A DNA stretch of 64,000 nt from Rhypophila decipiens (GCA_033297075.1 MU858132.1:62001-126000), one strand, 5' to 3'; positions 1 to 11,410 are shown, counted from the first letter of the stretch. Notes: generated from the sequence alone by a model not told the origin. Made by a program: numbers and translations.

Positions 1-407
1 CCCCGTTCGCCTCGGGCCCCCCCTCCTCGCAATGGCCCTCCTCGCCGAATAGGCCGGTAGCGGCAGCTGAAGAGCAACGCATCCGAGACTCCTTCTCTCA
101 TTACTCGCTGGGGGCCGCCTCCCAGCCACACTCGAGACCAGCCACGCCTCCTCCCCCACCATTTGCAAACGGCAACAGCGGTGGTGGGGCGCCTCCGGTA
201 GTGGATAACTTTGGGAGCTGGTCGTGGAACTCGGCCCATAGCCGGGGCGAAAACAAGAACTTGTCGGTCAGGGACCACTCGGCACCGCCTACCCGGAGGG
301 GCAGCATGGCGCATATTCTAAACCCTACCGATACGGCCGAACGGGACGACGAGGACGATATGGATCCGCGGGGCGACGATGATCGGAAGCGCAAGCGGCT
401 GCAATGA
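1..407 (+). CDS. C-terminal end of an unknown nuclear-type protein (5' partial)
   Basis: An open frame enters at base 3 and runs without a stop to TGA at 405-407, giving about 134 visible residues. The visible part is low in structure: Ser/Pro/Gly-rich with a PPPPP run and an NGNSGGG stretch, then a more conserved-looking tail around SMAHILNPTDTAER, an Asp/Glu-rich segment, and a basic end RKRKRLQ that would serve as a nuclear localisation signal. No catalytic or DNA-binding domain is visible here; it would lie upstream of the window. A transcription regulator is a fair guess from the NLS and disordered tail. The velvet family (VosA-like) came to mind from the tail, but I cannot confirm it. 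There is no intron in the visible part. Confidence 0.7.
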   Translation, partial: PFASGPPSSQWPSSPNRPVAAAEEQRIRDSFSHYSLGAASQPHSRPATPPPPPFANGNSGGGAPPVVDNFGSWSWNSAHSRGENKNLSVRDHSAPPTRRGSMAHILNPTDTAERDDEDDMDPRGDDDRKRKRLQ

Positions 408-1455
408 CTACAGGCCCCTTGAACGGCACTACCAAACGAATCTTCCCATCGAAAGACCTCGCGTCCTGATCATAATACGAATGCCTTGGAGGGTTTTGCG
501 ATACGACGTATTCCGTCTTCTTGATAAAGCAATGGCATGCGTCTTCTTTGTCTGAGCACATTACGTGGACGGGATACCAATTTCTTACTATTTATTTTCC
601 TCCCCTTTTTCTGGGCCCAAACTGGATTGAGGGCGGTGGGCGGCGGCAGCGATGATTTTGACATATCCCTTTTTCATTTAGTCAACTGTCTTGAATACCT
701 TTCGCTATTTCAATATACGGGGCTACAATCTCATGGGTCGGTGGCACCTGGACTAATATGGGTTGGCTTATCGTTTCTTGCTTTTCCTTGGATATCCTCC
801 GCAACTTGCTTTTATTTCAACATATCTTGACGGCCGAACGGGTTCTTTACTATATACTCCCTTACTTTTGCCATAATTTTGCTTAGTATCTTTTCTTTCT
901 GTTTGGCTTGTTGCTTGTTCTGATATACGGGGGCCACGGACATGTTTTCGGTTTGATAACAAAGTAAAAGTTGGTGGTGGTGGTGGGTTGGTTTGGTTTA
1001 ATTGGATTGGTTTTTTTTCTTTTCCTCACTTTGTTTTTGGAAATATATATCCCACTCTATCTACCTATCTATCTACCCATTCCTCAAGGGTATTTTGCCC
1101 GAGTATCTTATCTGACCTACCTACTTCTAGTGCGTATACCTATTGTAGTTGAATCAATCATCTTGTTACAGTCTGCATCTATGTGCATGGCTAGGTAGCT
1201 ATGGCTGTCTGGGTCGCTTCGTGTTACGACAAGTCTACGGCAAACTACCATCCCATTGTCTACATCCCCGACGTTCGATTTAGCATGAACCGATAATAAC
1301 CCCATTGAGCAAGACAGACAGCCATCTCTTCCTCACAATGGTCGAGATCTCTTTCCATACAATACGTGATATTTGGCGCTGTAGCTTGACTATTACATAT
1401 CTATAACAAAGGGATATCTAAGTTATTCTTCCTGATCCTTGTCCTGGCCTCTCTC
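408..1455. other. convergent intergenic region
   Basis: About 1 kb between two genes that converge, so it should hold both 3' UTRs. It is rich in T and pyrimidine runs, with a GGT-rich patch near 970-1010 and an imperfect CTAT/CTAC microsatellite at about 1056-1077. The short open frames here show no codon bias or recognisable protein, and I call no gene. Confidence 0.6.
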
Positions 1456-2652
1456 CTACTGCTCTTCGTCTCCTTTGCAAGTCGAATTCACCTTATTAGC
1501 GCCCAATTCCTTCCTCTTCTGCATCTTCTTCTGCATATTCTTCTGCATCTTCTGTTTCCTGATTTCATTCTTCCGCAACACCTTCTCTGCCCTTTTCCGC
1601 ATCCTCCGCAGCCTCTCCTTTTCGGTTTCCTTATTCTCCTCCTTTGTTTTGTCTTGTTCGTCTGCTCCTTCTCCTTGTGGACTTCCCTCGTCAAGTTCAC
1701 CGGTGGGCTCTACCACAGCGGGTAGATCAAGTGCTGCCGGTTCCTTCTCTCTTGCGCTTTCCTTATCAGTATCTGTCTGCTCCTTCTCCTGCATCCTCCG
1801 CATATTCCGCAGCTTCCTCTTTTGACTCCCACACAGCCTCTTCCTCTCTCTCAAGGACTCGGGCAACTCTTGCTTTTTCTTCAATTGCTCGTCTACTCCT
1901 CCTTCTTGCAGTCTTTCCTCGTCTAGTTCACTGGTCGGCTCTACCGCGGCGGGCTGATCAGGTACTGCCGGTTCCTTCTCTGTCGCACTTTCCTCCTCTG
2001 GCCCTTCAGCGCCCTGCGTCTTGGCCTGCTGCTGTGCTGCCTCTCCATCCACATCCTCCATGATCACATCTTGAACGGCATCCTCCTCCTTGGGTAACGC
2101 AACAGTAGTTGCAGCCTTGAGCTTCTTCACCCGCCCCAACGCGCTCCTTCCCACATCATCTTCACTCTCACTCTCATTCACGCCGTTTCTGTTCTTCTTG
2201 CCAAATGTGCTGTCCTCTCGACCTCTCTTCCTTCCCAGCATCTGCGCCCCAAGTTTCCGATCATTCCCCGTCAGACTGCCCTGCAGAGAAGTTTTCTCGG
2301 GCTGATATCCCACCCCCGCGTTAGGTGGTCCCCCGTGGATTTCGAACTCAGCGTCTAGGTCTGCTAGTCTGGTTATACTCCTTTGCTTTGTCCCCTGGGT
2401 GGTATTATCATCGACCGTTTTTGACATGGCTGCGGAATTGTTGGCATTGGTAGCAAGTGATGAAAACCCCTTCTTGGTGTTTGAAGATGTTGAATCTGGA
2501 GCCCGAGTTGTTGAAGTGGTTGGTTTCTTCTTCAGCGTACTCGATAAAAGGTTGTGGTGTGAGATGCCCAATGATATTCGGTTGGAAATTTGATTTATGT
2601 CTGGCGGAATGGGGAGTTTTTCTTTCTCTCCTGTGGCGTTGTTACTTCCCAT
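1456..2652 (-). CDS. unknown basic/acidic low-complexity protein with an internal duplication (398 aa)
   Basis: Single-exon frame from ATG at 2652 to TAG at 1458-1456. The product is unrecognised. Residues 1-90 are Ser/Thr/Asn-rich. Residues 93-135 contain a less biased segment (LADLDAEFEIHGG). Residues 139-180 have the pattern LGRKRGRED followed by an acidic patch and GRSALGRVKKLK, the kind of basic-acidic mix seen in small nucleolar or chromatin-associated proteins. Residues 223-256 and 299-333 are two copies of an acidic unit centred on EKEPA and VEPT-ELDE. Each is followed by a Lys/Arg-rich helix, probably a coiled coil, and the end is a KMQK repeat. Nuclear or nucleolar location is inferred from composition only. 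An upstream in-frame exon is possible but not needed. Confidence 0.7.
   Translation of the reverse strand: MGSNNATGEKEKLPIPPDINQISNRISLGISHHNLLSSTLKKKPTTSTTRAPDSTSSNTKKGFSSLATNANNSAAMSKTVDDNTTQGTKQRSITRLADLDAEFEIHGGPPNAGVGYQPEKTSLQGSLTGNDRKLGAQMLGRKRGREDSTFGKKNRNGVNESESEDDVGRSALGRVKKLKAATTVALPKEEDAVQDVIMEDVDGEAAQQQAKTQGAEGPEEESATEKEPAVPDQPAAVEPTSELDEERLQEGGVDEQLKKKQELPESLRERKRLCGSQKRKLRNMRRMQEKEQTDTDKESAREKEPAALDLPAVVEPTGELDEGSPQGEGADEQDKTKEENKETEKERLRRMRKRAEKVLRKNEIRKQKMQKNMQKKMQKRKELGANKVNSTCKGDEEQ
1654..1986 (-). repeat. internal direct duplication in the 398-aa gene
   Basis: Two copies of a segment of about 100 bp (1885-1986 and 1654-1758), offset by 228 bp, are clearly alike at DNA as well as protein level. 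Both read ...GCCGGTTCCTTCTCT... on the plus strand and encode EKEPA...VEPT.ELDE. They have diverged by substitutions and a small indel, so the duplication is not recent. Next to it, 1518-1558 contains repeats of CTTCTGCAT encoding the KMQK run. Confidence 0.75.
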
Positions 2653-3640
2653 CCTGGCGTGTCCTCAGTTTTGAGAGTGTGTGAAAATTCCGTTGCTGGC
2701 TTTATTTCGCCCTTTGGTTGGGCTGTTTCCTTGGCTAGATGTGGTAAAAAGGAAGAAAATGAGATCAGGTTATTGGAAGGAAAGGTGAGTTGTTGGGTTT
2801 GACAACAAGAGGGAGAGAATGGTACTGATGAGGATGAGGTCGAGGATGAGAGGAAGGAAGAAATGACCTAGGCCAGATCGGGTAATAAATAGTTTAAATA
2901 CCGGCTTTCTGCCCCACTTCACCGCCCACCTCACCGGGCCCCACTCCAACACAGCCAACCGCGAATCGTACGGGTTAGTGGGTTGTGCGTGGGTGAGGAC
3001 CCCGGATTGAAGGATGTTTGAACGGGCAAAAACAAAGTTCTGGAAGGCCAGTTGCCTGGCAGTTGGTGGTGTGGCCTAAAAAAGTGGTGATGGTGTACCC
3101 GAACGATTTCTTGGTGTGCCCGCATCGTTGTGCCTCTTAGTTAACCCTAACCCCGGACTTACATGCAGGCTTTACGACGAGGTCTCTCACTGAACAATAT
3201 GCACGAAACGAAACGACCATGTTTACCCTTTCTATTCACCCAATGCGTAGAAGCAGAAGCTAAGAGGCCACACAGGAACAAACAAGACGGAATACAACCA
3301 GGCAGAGCTCAATAGTCAAGTTCAATACATCCCCAGAACCAGCCCGTCTGTCCGCGCCCCCAATAAGAAGGCAGTATGATAAAAAAAAACCGGTGATCTA
3401 TCGCCGCGCGCGCAAAATGTATCAAGATACAACACAAAGAGACATAAGAGAGAGAGATTATGGAAAAGACCCAGCCCAAGTGTTTAAACAAGCCCCCTCC
3501 CCCACCAAAAAAGTCTATACAACGCACATATACACGCACGCTTCCAATGCTGTTTTGCTTGTTTTTATGTCATAGTCTTGCTCGTGCTGTTATGTCACCT
3601 CGTATCGGCACTCATTCTCCAACATGGCTCCTCATAACCT
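2653..3640. other. intergenic region (promoter of the 398-aa gene, 3' UTR of LSC2)
   Basis: Both flanking genes are on the minus strand, so the left part should hold the upstream gene's 5' UTR and promoter and the right part the LSC2 3' UTR. Visible features are a GA run near 3441-3457, an A run near 3381 and a short telomere-like patch (TTAACCCTAACCCC) near 3138-3151. I see no gene. Confidence 0.55.
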
Positions 3641-5223
3641 TCAAATTCCAAGAGTGAACTCAACACCAACATCAATATCACGGGCTACATAAACCTGGTC
3701 AGCGCGTCGATCTTGCAAAAATAAATGATCAGGGAGGAACAGAGTTATAAAAAAACGTACCCATCTTGACGACCTTGGAAAGCTGGACGGCCTTCTCGGC
3801 AGCACTCTGGAGATCATCAATGGAGAAGATCTTCATGCCAGAGTCGTTGATGATCTGGTGAGCCTGCTCCATGTTGGTGCCCTGGAGACGGGCAATAATG
3901 GGGATCTTGAGGTTGAGGGTCTTGACCGTGTTGATCAGCCCGTTAGCGATGGCGTCGCACCGCACAATGCCACCAAAGATGTTGACGAAGATGGCGGTGA
4001 CCTTCTGGTCGCTGGTGATTAGCTCAAAGGCCTCCTTGATAGCGGCCGGAGTGGCACCACCACCGACGTCGAGGAAGTTGGCGGGTTGACCGCCGTTGAG
4101 CTTGATGATGTCCATGGTGGCCATGGCAAGACCGGCACCGTTGACGAGGCAGCCAATATCACCATCGAGCTTGATAAAGTTGAGGCCAGACTGGGCGGCA
4201 CGGACCTCCTCAGCGTCCTCCTGAGAAGTATCGCGCCAGCTGAAGACCTCCTTCTGTCTGTAGTCGGCGTTGTCGTCAAAACCAAACTTTGCGTCCATGC
4301 ACAGCACCTTGTGGTCCGAGGTCTCCGAGAGGGGGTTGATCTCGATCTGGGTGGCATCCTTCTCGAGGAAGATCTTGTAGAGCTTCTGGATGGTGTCCTT
4401 GGCATCCTCGATGCACTGCTCGCTGAAGCCGAGCTTGGTAGCGATATCGCGGGCGATCTCGTCTGTTACGCCAACATTGATGTCAATGTAAGTGGTGTTG
4501 ATGGCATCGGGGTTCTCCTTGGCAACGCCCTCGATATCGACACCTCCCTGGGAGGACGAGACGATGACGGGGCCCTGGGAGGCACGGTCCATGAGGACGG
4601 CGAGGTAGAACTCGCGACGAGCGAACTTGCGCTCGCAGATGTAGACAGCGTTGCAGAGACGGCCGCCAGCGCCAGTCTGCTTGGTGATGAGCTTGTGGCC
4701 GATCATCTGGTCGGCGAACATCTTGGCCTCGGTGGGCGAGTAGATGACGCGAACTCCACCCTTGAGGCCGTTATCAAAAGTACCCTTGCCACGACCGCCA
4801 GCCAGGACCTGCGCCTTTATCACCATGTCCTCGGTTCCGATCTGTTTCGCAATGGCCTCAGCCTCGGCGGCCGTCTTTGCGACGGAGCCCTTGGGAACTC
4901 CGATGCCATACTATAGGTTGCGCGAGTACCGTCAGTCACTGAAGCTTGTTCTCGTTTGAGCGAATAGGGGGACCGGCAGGGCAGTCGCAAACTTACTTCA
5001 CGGAGGAGGTCGGCAGAGAGGTACTCGTGGATGCTCAGCGCTCTCCTTTGTTGCGCGAAACCTGGAAGTCTGACGGAAGGAGATATCTGCAAGCCGAGAA
5101 GAAAGATTAGAGTCAGAACCGATATGCACCAGATGTCAAGATGACGAGGGCAGAATGCAGGCGACCAACCTTGGGAGCAGCAAAGGCCGAAGCCAATGCC
5201 CGAGTGCGACCGAGCTTGAACAT
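3641..5223 (-). CDS. LSC2: succinyl-CoA ligase beta subunit, mitochondrial
   Basis: This is the beta subunit of the TCA-cycle enzyme that converts succinyl-CoA to succinate with ATP or GTP formation in the matrix; it pairs with an alpha subunit not in this window. Four exons: 5223-5170, 5086-4997, 4910-3761 and 3684-3641. Introns are 83, 86 and 76 bp, and the last exon is only 44 bp. The spliced protein is 445 aa, normal for the family. The first 35 or so residues are basic and lack acids (MFKLGRTRALASAF), as in a mitochondrial presequence, and the mature part starts near LSIHEYLSADLLREYGIGVP. The ATP-grasp segment KAQVLAGGRGKGTF and the ligase-domain segments NFLDVGGGA and NIFGGIVRCDAIANG are intact. 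The C-terminus ARDIDVGVEFTLGI is recovered only by splicing; without it the frame would end in a spurious TFFYNSVPP. Confidence 0.96.
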
Positions 5224-6640
5224 GTTGGAGACGAGTCGGCTACCTGCTGTATGAGGAAAGAGAGTCTGAGGGTAGGAATTGATGGATTGGTGATGGGAAG
5301 AAAGGAGGTTTGAGGTTGACCTGGCAGCTCGTGTTTATGCGGGTAAGTTCGTTTTCTCGTTCTTCGCGAAATGACGCTTTTGGGCTGGTCTGTTGGTGCT
5401 AACCAGGGTGCTACAGTGGCTTTTTGCAGGGGAGGGAAAAAGGGACCAGTCTGACCAGTCACAATGCGGGCTTTTCCGGTCCAATGGGTCTCGCTACTCT
5501 GGCACGCTGCCACGCCTTCCCAATCGCACCAGCGACGGCAGGTTTTATCTACGGCTCGGCATCAAGCACCGCAGGCACCGCGGTGTCTGGCCCGCTCACA
5601 TCCAAACTCTAGAACCGGCCGGGCAGGAGCGGATGAGTGTGTCGGGAGTTCTTAGCGCGAGTCTCCAAGTTTTTGTTACTTGCAGTCTGGGGCTTGGCAT
5701 CTCCCGCAGTGACAGAAACCCACATTCAGGGGATTCGCGGGGTTGGCAGCCAGGGAAGATGGCTGTGAAAAACAGCGATTCCTTGTGCAAAGAGTCACTT
5801 GACAGCCCAACGATAATAAAAATAAACCCTCCCACTCGACTGCCGTTTGATGCAATGAAGTCAGCAAGAAGCATATCGTTTTCCTGAAGACAACCAGACG
5901 GACCTGCTTTTTTTATATATCCTCATATCTACAGTATTCTACGATAAATAGTCAACCTGCACTACCTAACTAGGGCCCTTGCTCGTGACTTCAAACGCCT
6001 TATTATATTGTCAAATAGGCCCTTTACAAGCTGAGAAAATGCATTATTTCTACAACAAAAACGCATTATCAAAGTTACTGGCAGGCCTAGCAACCTTGTC
6101 AACCAGGTATACCAATTTGACTATTTACCGTTGGAGTGCTGTATATCGTGTGCTCCTTGCCCATGACTCTTGAAGCTTGATCTGAGATCTGAACGGCCTA
6201 TCGATCGACATGCATCGATGTTGGGGTACGTCTCGGATATCCAGCCAATAGACATGGGATTTGTTCTCCCAAAGAAGAGTTTCCCATCCCATCACTCCCA
6301 TCCAGTCTTTGTCACAAGCCGAATATGGGACGGTCTTGCGAGCTTGTGCGGAGAAGTCTCCCTCTCATCTTCATCCTCCAACGTAGCATGGCTGCATCAC
6401 TTAGACGTACATGGAATGTATCGGCGGTACCATACCACCCATTTCTGCATATGTCATTGATCCTGCCTCCTTCCACGAGCGGATATATAGGTCTCAATGC
6501 TATCGCCCTCAATGTATGGACCTGGCCGAAGTGTATTCTGTCACAAATACTCGGTGTATAATCCCATGGTTCTACCCTTTTTTTGCTTGTTTTGCTTCTT
6601 TTCATCTACATGACCTGGTACACCAAGATTGCACTTCAAC
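5224..6640. promoter_or_regulatory. divergent promoter region of LSC2 and the P450
   Basis: 1.4 kb between divergent starts, so it should hold both promoters. The part near LSC2 is GC-rich and the part at 5880-6130 is AT-rich. An open frame at 5393-5887 (164 codons) looks non-coding: it has Arg/Ser-rich wording, no conservation I recognise, and starts inside the likely LSC2 promoter. No specific factor site is called. Confidence 0.5.
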
Positions 6641-8525
6641 ATGTTTCGTCTTATTCTGGAAGTCCATCCCATCTATCTTCTCCTCGGCATCCTTGTGCCC
6701 ATCGTCACCTTCTTTCCGCTGAGGAAAGCCTACATCGACTACAGGATACGCAAGCTAGGAGGCGTGAGATGTCCATTGATTGCAACAAACCCCATTGCGG
6801 GTAGGTGATGGCATATTCATAGAAGTCACATAGACTCCCCAAGTCTGCTCTCTAACAGTATAACAGGCATGCCGTTCTTTACAAGTGCCGCCTGGAACCA
6901 GATCAACAATACGTTGCTCGACTTCTACCAAAACATGTATAGACATGCCACGCCTGAAAGCCCCGACACTGTCGAGATCTCGTCCTTTGGAGTGGCACGC
7001 TTCTTGCTCACACGAGACCCCGAGCATATCAAAACAGTCCTCACGACCAAATTTGGAGAGTATGGAAAAGGTCCGCGCTTCCACGAGGCTTGGAGCCCCT
7101 TTCTGGGCGACAGCATCTTCACTACAGATGGTCAGCTCTGGTCCGATAGCAGGGCTCTGATCCGGCCCATGTTTATCAAGGACCGAGTACGGGATCTCGA
7201 GATCTTTGACAAGTGGACGACCAAGCTCATGCACATGATGCCCCCTTCTGGGCAGACGGTCGACATGATGGACCTGTTCTACCGAATGACGCTCGACGTG
7301 ACGACCGAATTTCTCCTTGGCCACAGCATCAACAGCCTGGAGAAGTGAGTCTCATAGCCTCATGTACTCAAACGATAACAACATGGATACTTGCTGACTG
7401 CTCTAAACAGCCCAACCCACCAGTTTGTCGAGGCCTTTCAGGAAGTCCAGAGAATACAAATGATGCTGACAATATTGTCGTGCGTGCTTTCCTCTGACCC
7501 TTACCCACCAAGTACCTTCCATAAGAGCCCCATATCCAACTAACCCACTCTGTCCGATGCCATCTATCCAGACCCTTCCGCTCATTCATCCCTAAACACC
7601 GCTACTACGGCGGCATAAAGGTCTTGGAGCGCTTCATAGAGCCCTACATCGAGCGGACCCTCTCGCTCAACCCAGCCGAGCTAGAGAAGCTCTCCAAGTC
7701 CGACAAGGACATGACCTTCCTGCACAACATCGCCCGCTACACCCGCGACGCCAAAGTAATCCGCGACCAGCTCATGGCAGTCCTAATAGCAGGGCGAGAC
7801 ACCACAGCCGCGACCCTCTCCTGGACCATCTACGAACTAGCAAATTACCCAGCAACTTACCGCAGATTGCGCAACGAAATCCTAAGCACCGTCGGTCCAA
7901 CCCGAGCCCCTAGGTACGAAGACCTCAAGAGCCTGACATACCTAACCCACACATTAAACGAGACTCTACGCTTGTACCCCGCCGTGCCGTATAACCTCCG
8001 CGCAGCACTGCAGGATACCCGGCTGCCTGGGAAACCTGGGCAGCCGGATATTGTGGTGCTGAAGGGGGACGTGGTGACGTATAGCACGCTGGCGATGCAG
8101 CGCCGGAGGGATCTGTACCCGGAGGCGAGCGACAAGTTTGCGGATCCGGCGACGTTTAGTCCTGATCGATGGGAGAATTGGACGCCGAAGCCGTGGAATT
8201 ACATACCGTTTAACGGGGGGCCTAGGATCTGTGTTGGGCAGAACTTTGCAATGACGGAGATGGCTTTTACTCGTATGTCCTCTTTTTTCCCCTTTATATT
8301 TTCCCGTGAGGGGGTTCTGGAGTATTTACTGACTGGCCGATGCTTGAATGAGCAGTTGTGAGGATCCTTCAGAAATATGCGAGACTCGAGTATAGAGGTG
8401 ATTGGCATGCTCAGTATCATCGGGCTGAGATTGTGGGTGCCCCGGGTCACGGAGTCCCGGTGGCATTTTATGAGGCTCAGGATGATGATGACGATGATGA
8501 TGCTGCTGCTGCTGCTGCTGCGTGA
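6641..8525 (+). CDS. cytochrome P450 monooxygenase, CYP52-class (alkane/fatty-acid hydroxylase type)
   Basis: A haem-thiolate monooxygenase predicted to sit on the ER with a single N-terminal anchor (hydrophobic residues about 8-25). Five exons: 6641-6800, 6867-7344, 7411-7479, 7572-8272 and 8356-8525, giving 525 aa. Motifs are complete: I-helix AGRDTTAATLSW (from residue 309), ExxR as ETLR (366-369) and the haem loop FNGGPRICVGQ with Cys456 as the iron ligand. The haem loop wording and the segment PFRSFIPKHRYYGG point to the CYP52 clan of filamentous fungi (for example CYP539, CYP584 or CYP655), whose studied members hydroxylate alkane or fatty-acid chain ends; the substrate here is not known. 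The C-terminus is odd: after FYEAQ it ends in seven Asp then seven Ala. No redox partner or secondary-metabolite genes are adjacent, so this is more likely a stand-alone lipid enzyme. Confidence 0.93.
8481..8522 (+). repeat. (GAT)7-(GCT)6 coding triplet repeat at the P450 C-terminus
   Basis: Six GAT plus one GAC codon run straight into six GCT plus one GCG codon just before the TGA stop. They encode D7A7. The tract lies beyond the conserved P450 fold and is a likely length-variable microsatellite. Confidence 0.9.
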
Positions 8526-9927
8526 TGTTTCTGTTCATGATCAAATAACAGTATACCATAGGGATGGAAACAATCCGGGGTTAAGTCATTAAAAGATCGA
8601 ACTCTATGAACTACCCATCACACTCGTTCGAAAGCGTTGTGAAGTGGCTGGAGCTTAATATCAAGGCTGCTTCCTTGGTTGTCACCTCGGAGCGGGGAAA
8701 ATCCAAGTCAAAATGCAGTATTGATCCTTCGTGTCTCTGTATAACTTTTTGTTGTGCAGCTTTCCGATTTACCTAAGAGTCCAGACCGGGCGGTAGTGCT
8801 CCTTCCCTGTTGTGTGACCCATTGAACAGCCTCTCCCGGTTGTTGGGTTGGCAGGTCCCAATAACCCGTGCGGATACAGCCTGTGAACCGACGCGGGGTG
8901 TCTCTTTTGACACTATCTTGTGGGATTTACCAGCCAATTCAATTAATTAATTTATGTCGCCGGTCCCGTGGTTGGGTGGGTGTGGGAGCCTGGTTGCTGG
9001 GTGTACATCACGGTCACCTGCTGTCATGAGAACCCGCATTATAAGCTCGTCTTCATCTCAAACACCAAAACACCATGCTCTTTTCACGAGACTCGTGTAA
9101 AATTTACTTGAGAATCTAGGTTCTCATTTCGAATTCCTCCAAGAAGCTATTTTGCTATATTACCACCTCACTTCAAGTCAAGGCAGTTCCCCTCATCCAT
9201 GCCCCTCATGGAATATCACATCCGGTCACTTTCTAGCGGTCTGGAGGTCAACCTAGGGAAACACGGGATAATGACCACACCGCCAAGCCTCCATCATTAA
9301 AGACGGACTTCGGTTGGGCTTACTTTCATTGTGAACTCTACCATATATACATTGTACGTATTATATTCGAATAAGGCAAGTGGCCGCCAAGATGGATGAA
9401 TTCCCAAGGTTCCAGGCAGATAAGAAGATAACCTACCCGACCATGTGGCTTTTTAGGGGACCAATCTGTCTCTGGTTGGTTCCAAACCCCCGATATGCAT
9501 CGAGGCATGTGTGTGCATGTGGCCAGACCTTTCTGTCTTTGAATCCCTCCCAAGGCTGGCGGCTTCCTACTTGGTTGGGGGCGTGCATGCGGTTGCTATT
9601 GATAACGAGACGGAGGCTTGGCGTCGTTAGTATAAGTAAGAGGGAGGGGGGGAAACATAAGAAAAGGAAAAGGTGAGCCTCACAGTTTTGGGTTCCTTTT
9701 CGGTCTGCTTTTCCTGAAAGTGTGTTTTCATCTGATATACATTGTGCGATTCCTTGTGAACTTTTGAGGTTGCCACTTGGTCGGTTTCAAAGATTGGGAA
9801 ATCTTATTGCCCGACAGCTTGACGACTTGGAGTCAAACTCACTTGCACAACATTACGCGAATACCGACCCCGTCTCACTCATTCTCGTCAACTGTCTTTC
9901 CCCGTACCCGAACAAAGCCCAGCAAAC

Positions 9928-10155
9928 ATGCCCGGCTCCTCCATGTGCCCATGCTCAGCATGCTTCAACACTCCTCCCAGGAGCCAAGGCACATCTGCCA
10001 CAGCATCAGCCAACGTCGTCAAGCGCACCATAAAAAAGGACTTCGGACGCCTGAGAAGCTCGGCAAGCAACGACTCTATGGCCTCCGATCTGGTCGGTCT
10101 GACATGGAGCACCTCGGCTCAACCAATGGGCGGTGATGAGAAGTATCGTTACTGA
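9928..10155 (+). CDS. possible small hypothetical protein (75 aa)
   Basis: Frame from ATG 9928 to TGA 10153-10155. In its favour: a CA-rich leader with CAAACATGCC around the start, as in real fungal starts, and a composition unlike its surroundings (CPCSAC near the N-terminus, a basic VKRTIKKDFGR segment). Against: no recognisable family, and no way to test codon bias by eye. It could also be one exon of a longer gene. No function is assigned. Confidence 0.3.
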   Translation: MPGSSMCPCSACFNTPPRSQGTSATASANVVKRTIKKDFGRLRSSASNDSMASDLVGLTWSTSAQPMGGDEKYRY

Positions 10156-11062
10156 GGAAGATCGAGATATGAAAAGTCGATCGAGGCTGAAGAGAATTGA
10201 AGCACAGAGAAGAAGAGGAAGATGGCACCAAAGGCACTTGCTCGGTTGAGGCGTCTGTTATATCCTACCTTTTATATTGCATGACCAAGGAGGGCGCTGG
10301 TTTTACGACGAATGGATAGATGAAATGTCAGGACATCTGTCAGGACATCTGTCATGGATTGATGAGGAATGACGGACGGGAGGCAGGATGGGAAGATGTG
10401 TGTGGGTTTTCCCGAGGAGATGAATCATCTTGACCAAGGACCTGGTTGGATTGGTGTTCACGCTCTGCTGGTTTCCCTTGGGTTATGTCCCTTTGGTTTG
10501 TTTCTTTTCTTCGTCGGTGCCAGGCGTTTGTGAAGGGATACTTGGCCGTGAAGATTATGTTAGCACCATCGCCAGGACGGATGGAGAGGGCCTCATTACT
10601 GCGATTCACTGAATTCATCCCTTCATTTCTCACATCGAGACCCAGTCTTTAAGCAAACACAAAAGTTTCCGAGGAACGCTGCGCCGAATTCTCGAGCGTG
10701 TACGTGACCAGACAGCGCGGTTCCAGTTTCGTCGTATGAGAATTCGTTACTATTTGGGGCTCAATATCATATCTGTGGTAGTGTGGAAAACTGCTCGTTC
10801 TAGGTGGGAGACCAACCAGTCCTCGACAGTTGACGGTTCGGATGCTGACCGTTTGGTAGGGTCCGTTGGGAAGCCTTAGCCCGGGCGCAGTTTTCTGGAA
10901 GGTGAAACGGTGCATCGAAGAGAACATGTGTGATACTTTAGGGATTCCTATGATGGCCATGTTCACATAATTATCACGGCTTAGAACTTCAAACCCAATA
11001 AACAATCTACATGTATCCGTAGGTATACTTTCCATGATTGCTGTGGCCTGACGCATTGATGA

Positions 11063-11410
11063 TTGGCGGGCCGACGTCGTCCCATGGTTTTAGCATTGCC
11101 GATTGCCGATCATGGAACATCGCCGGATTTCGCTAGAAAGCGTGCTTCTTTAATGATTCTGCGCCATTCTCTGTACCACACTGCCGGAGCCATACATGCT
11201 GCGGATGGCTGGCAATCTGACAAATCGGAGACCCCAACTGAGATTCGTGATGTTATTCAAATGACAGAGCTCATCTTGAAGACAGTAAATGTTCCATTCT
11301 CGACCGAAGAAAAGAAGATTGATTCAGTGTTGCAGCTTACAGAGGATCATCGGAGGTTCGCTAAGAGATACCTGGGAGTACCTGCACGTGCCCCTGAAAC
11401 TCGACATTGA
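11063..11410 (+). CDS. possible hypothetical protein or exon fragment (115 aa)
   Basis: Frame from ATG 11063 to TGA 11408-11410. The second half (TEIRDVIQMTELILKTVN... LTEDHRRFAKRYLG) reads like a folded helical protein rather than a random frame. The first half (MAGRRRPMVLALP) does not. It may be the remnant or a late exon of a degraded gene. I do not recognise a family. Confidence 0.28.
   Translation: MAGRRRPMVLALPIADHGTSPDFARKRASLMILRHSLYHTAGAIHAADGWQSDKSETPTEIRDVIQMTELILKTVNVPFSTEEKKIDSVLQLTEDHRRFAKRYLGVPARAPETRH

Noticed and set aside
4086..4916. 276-codon plus-strand frame inside LSC2
   Set aside because: It is antisense to the conserved exon 3 of LSC2 and exists only because of that gene's codon bias.
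5393..5887. 164-codon frame in the LSC2/P450 spacer
   Set aside because: Lies in the expected divergent promoter and has no conserved wording.
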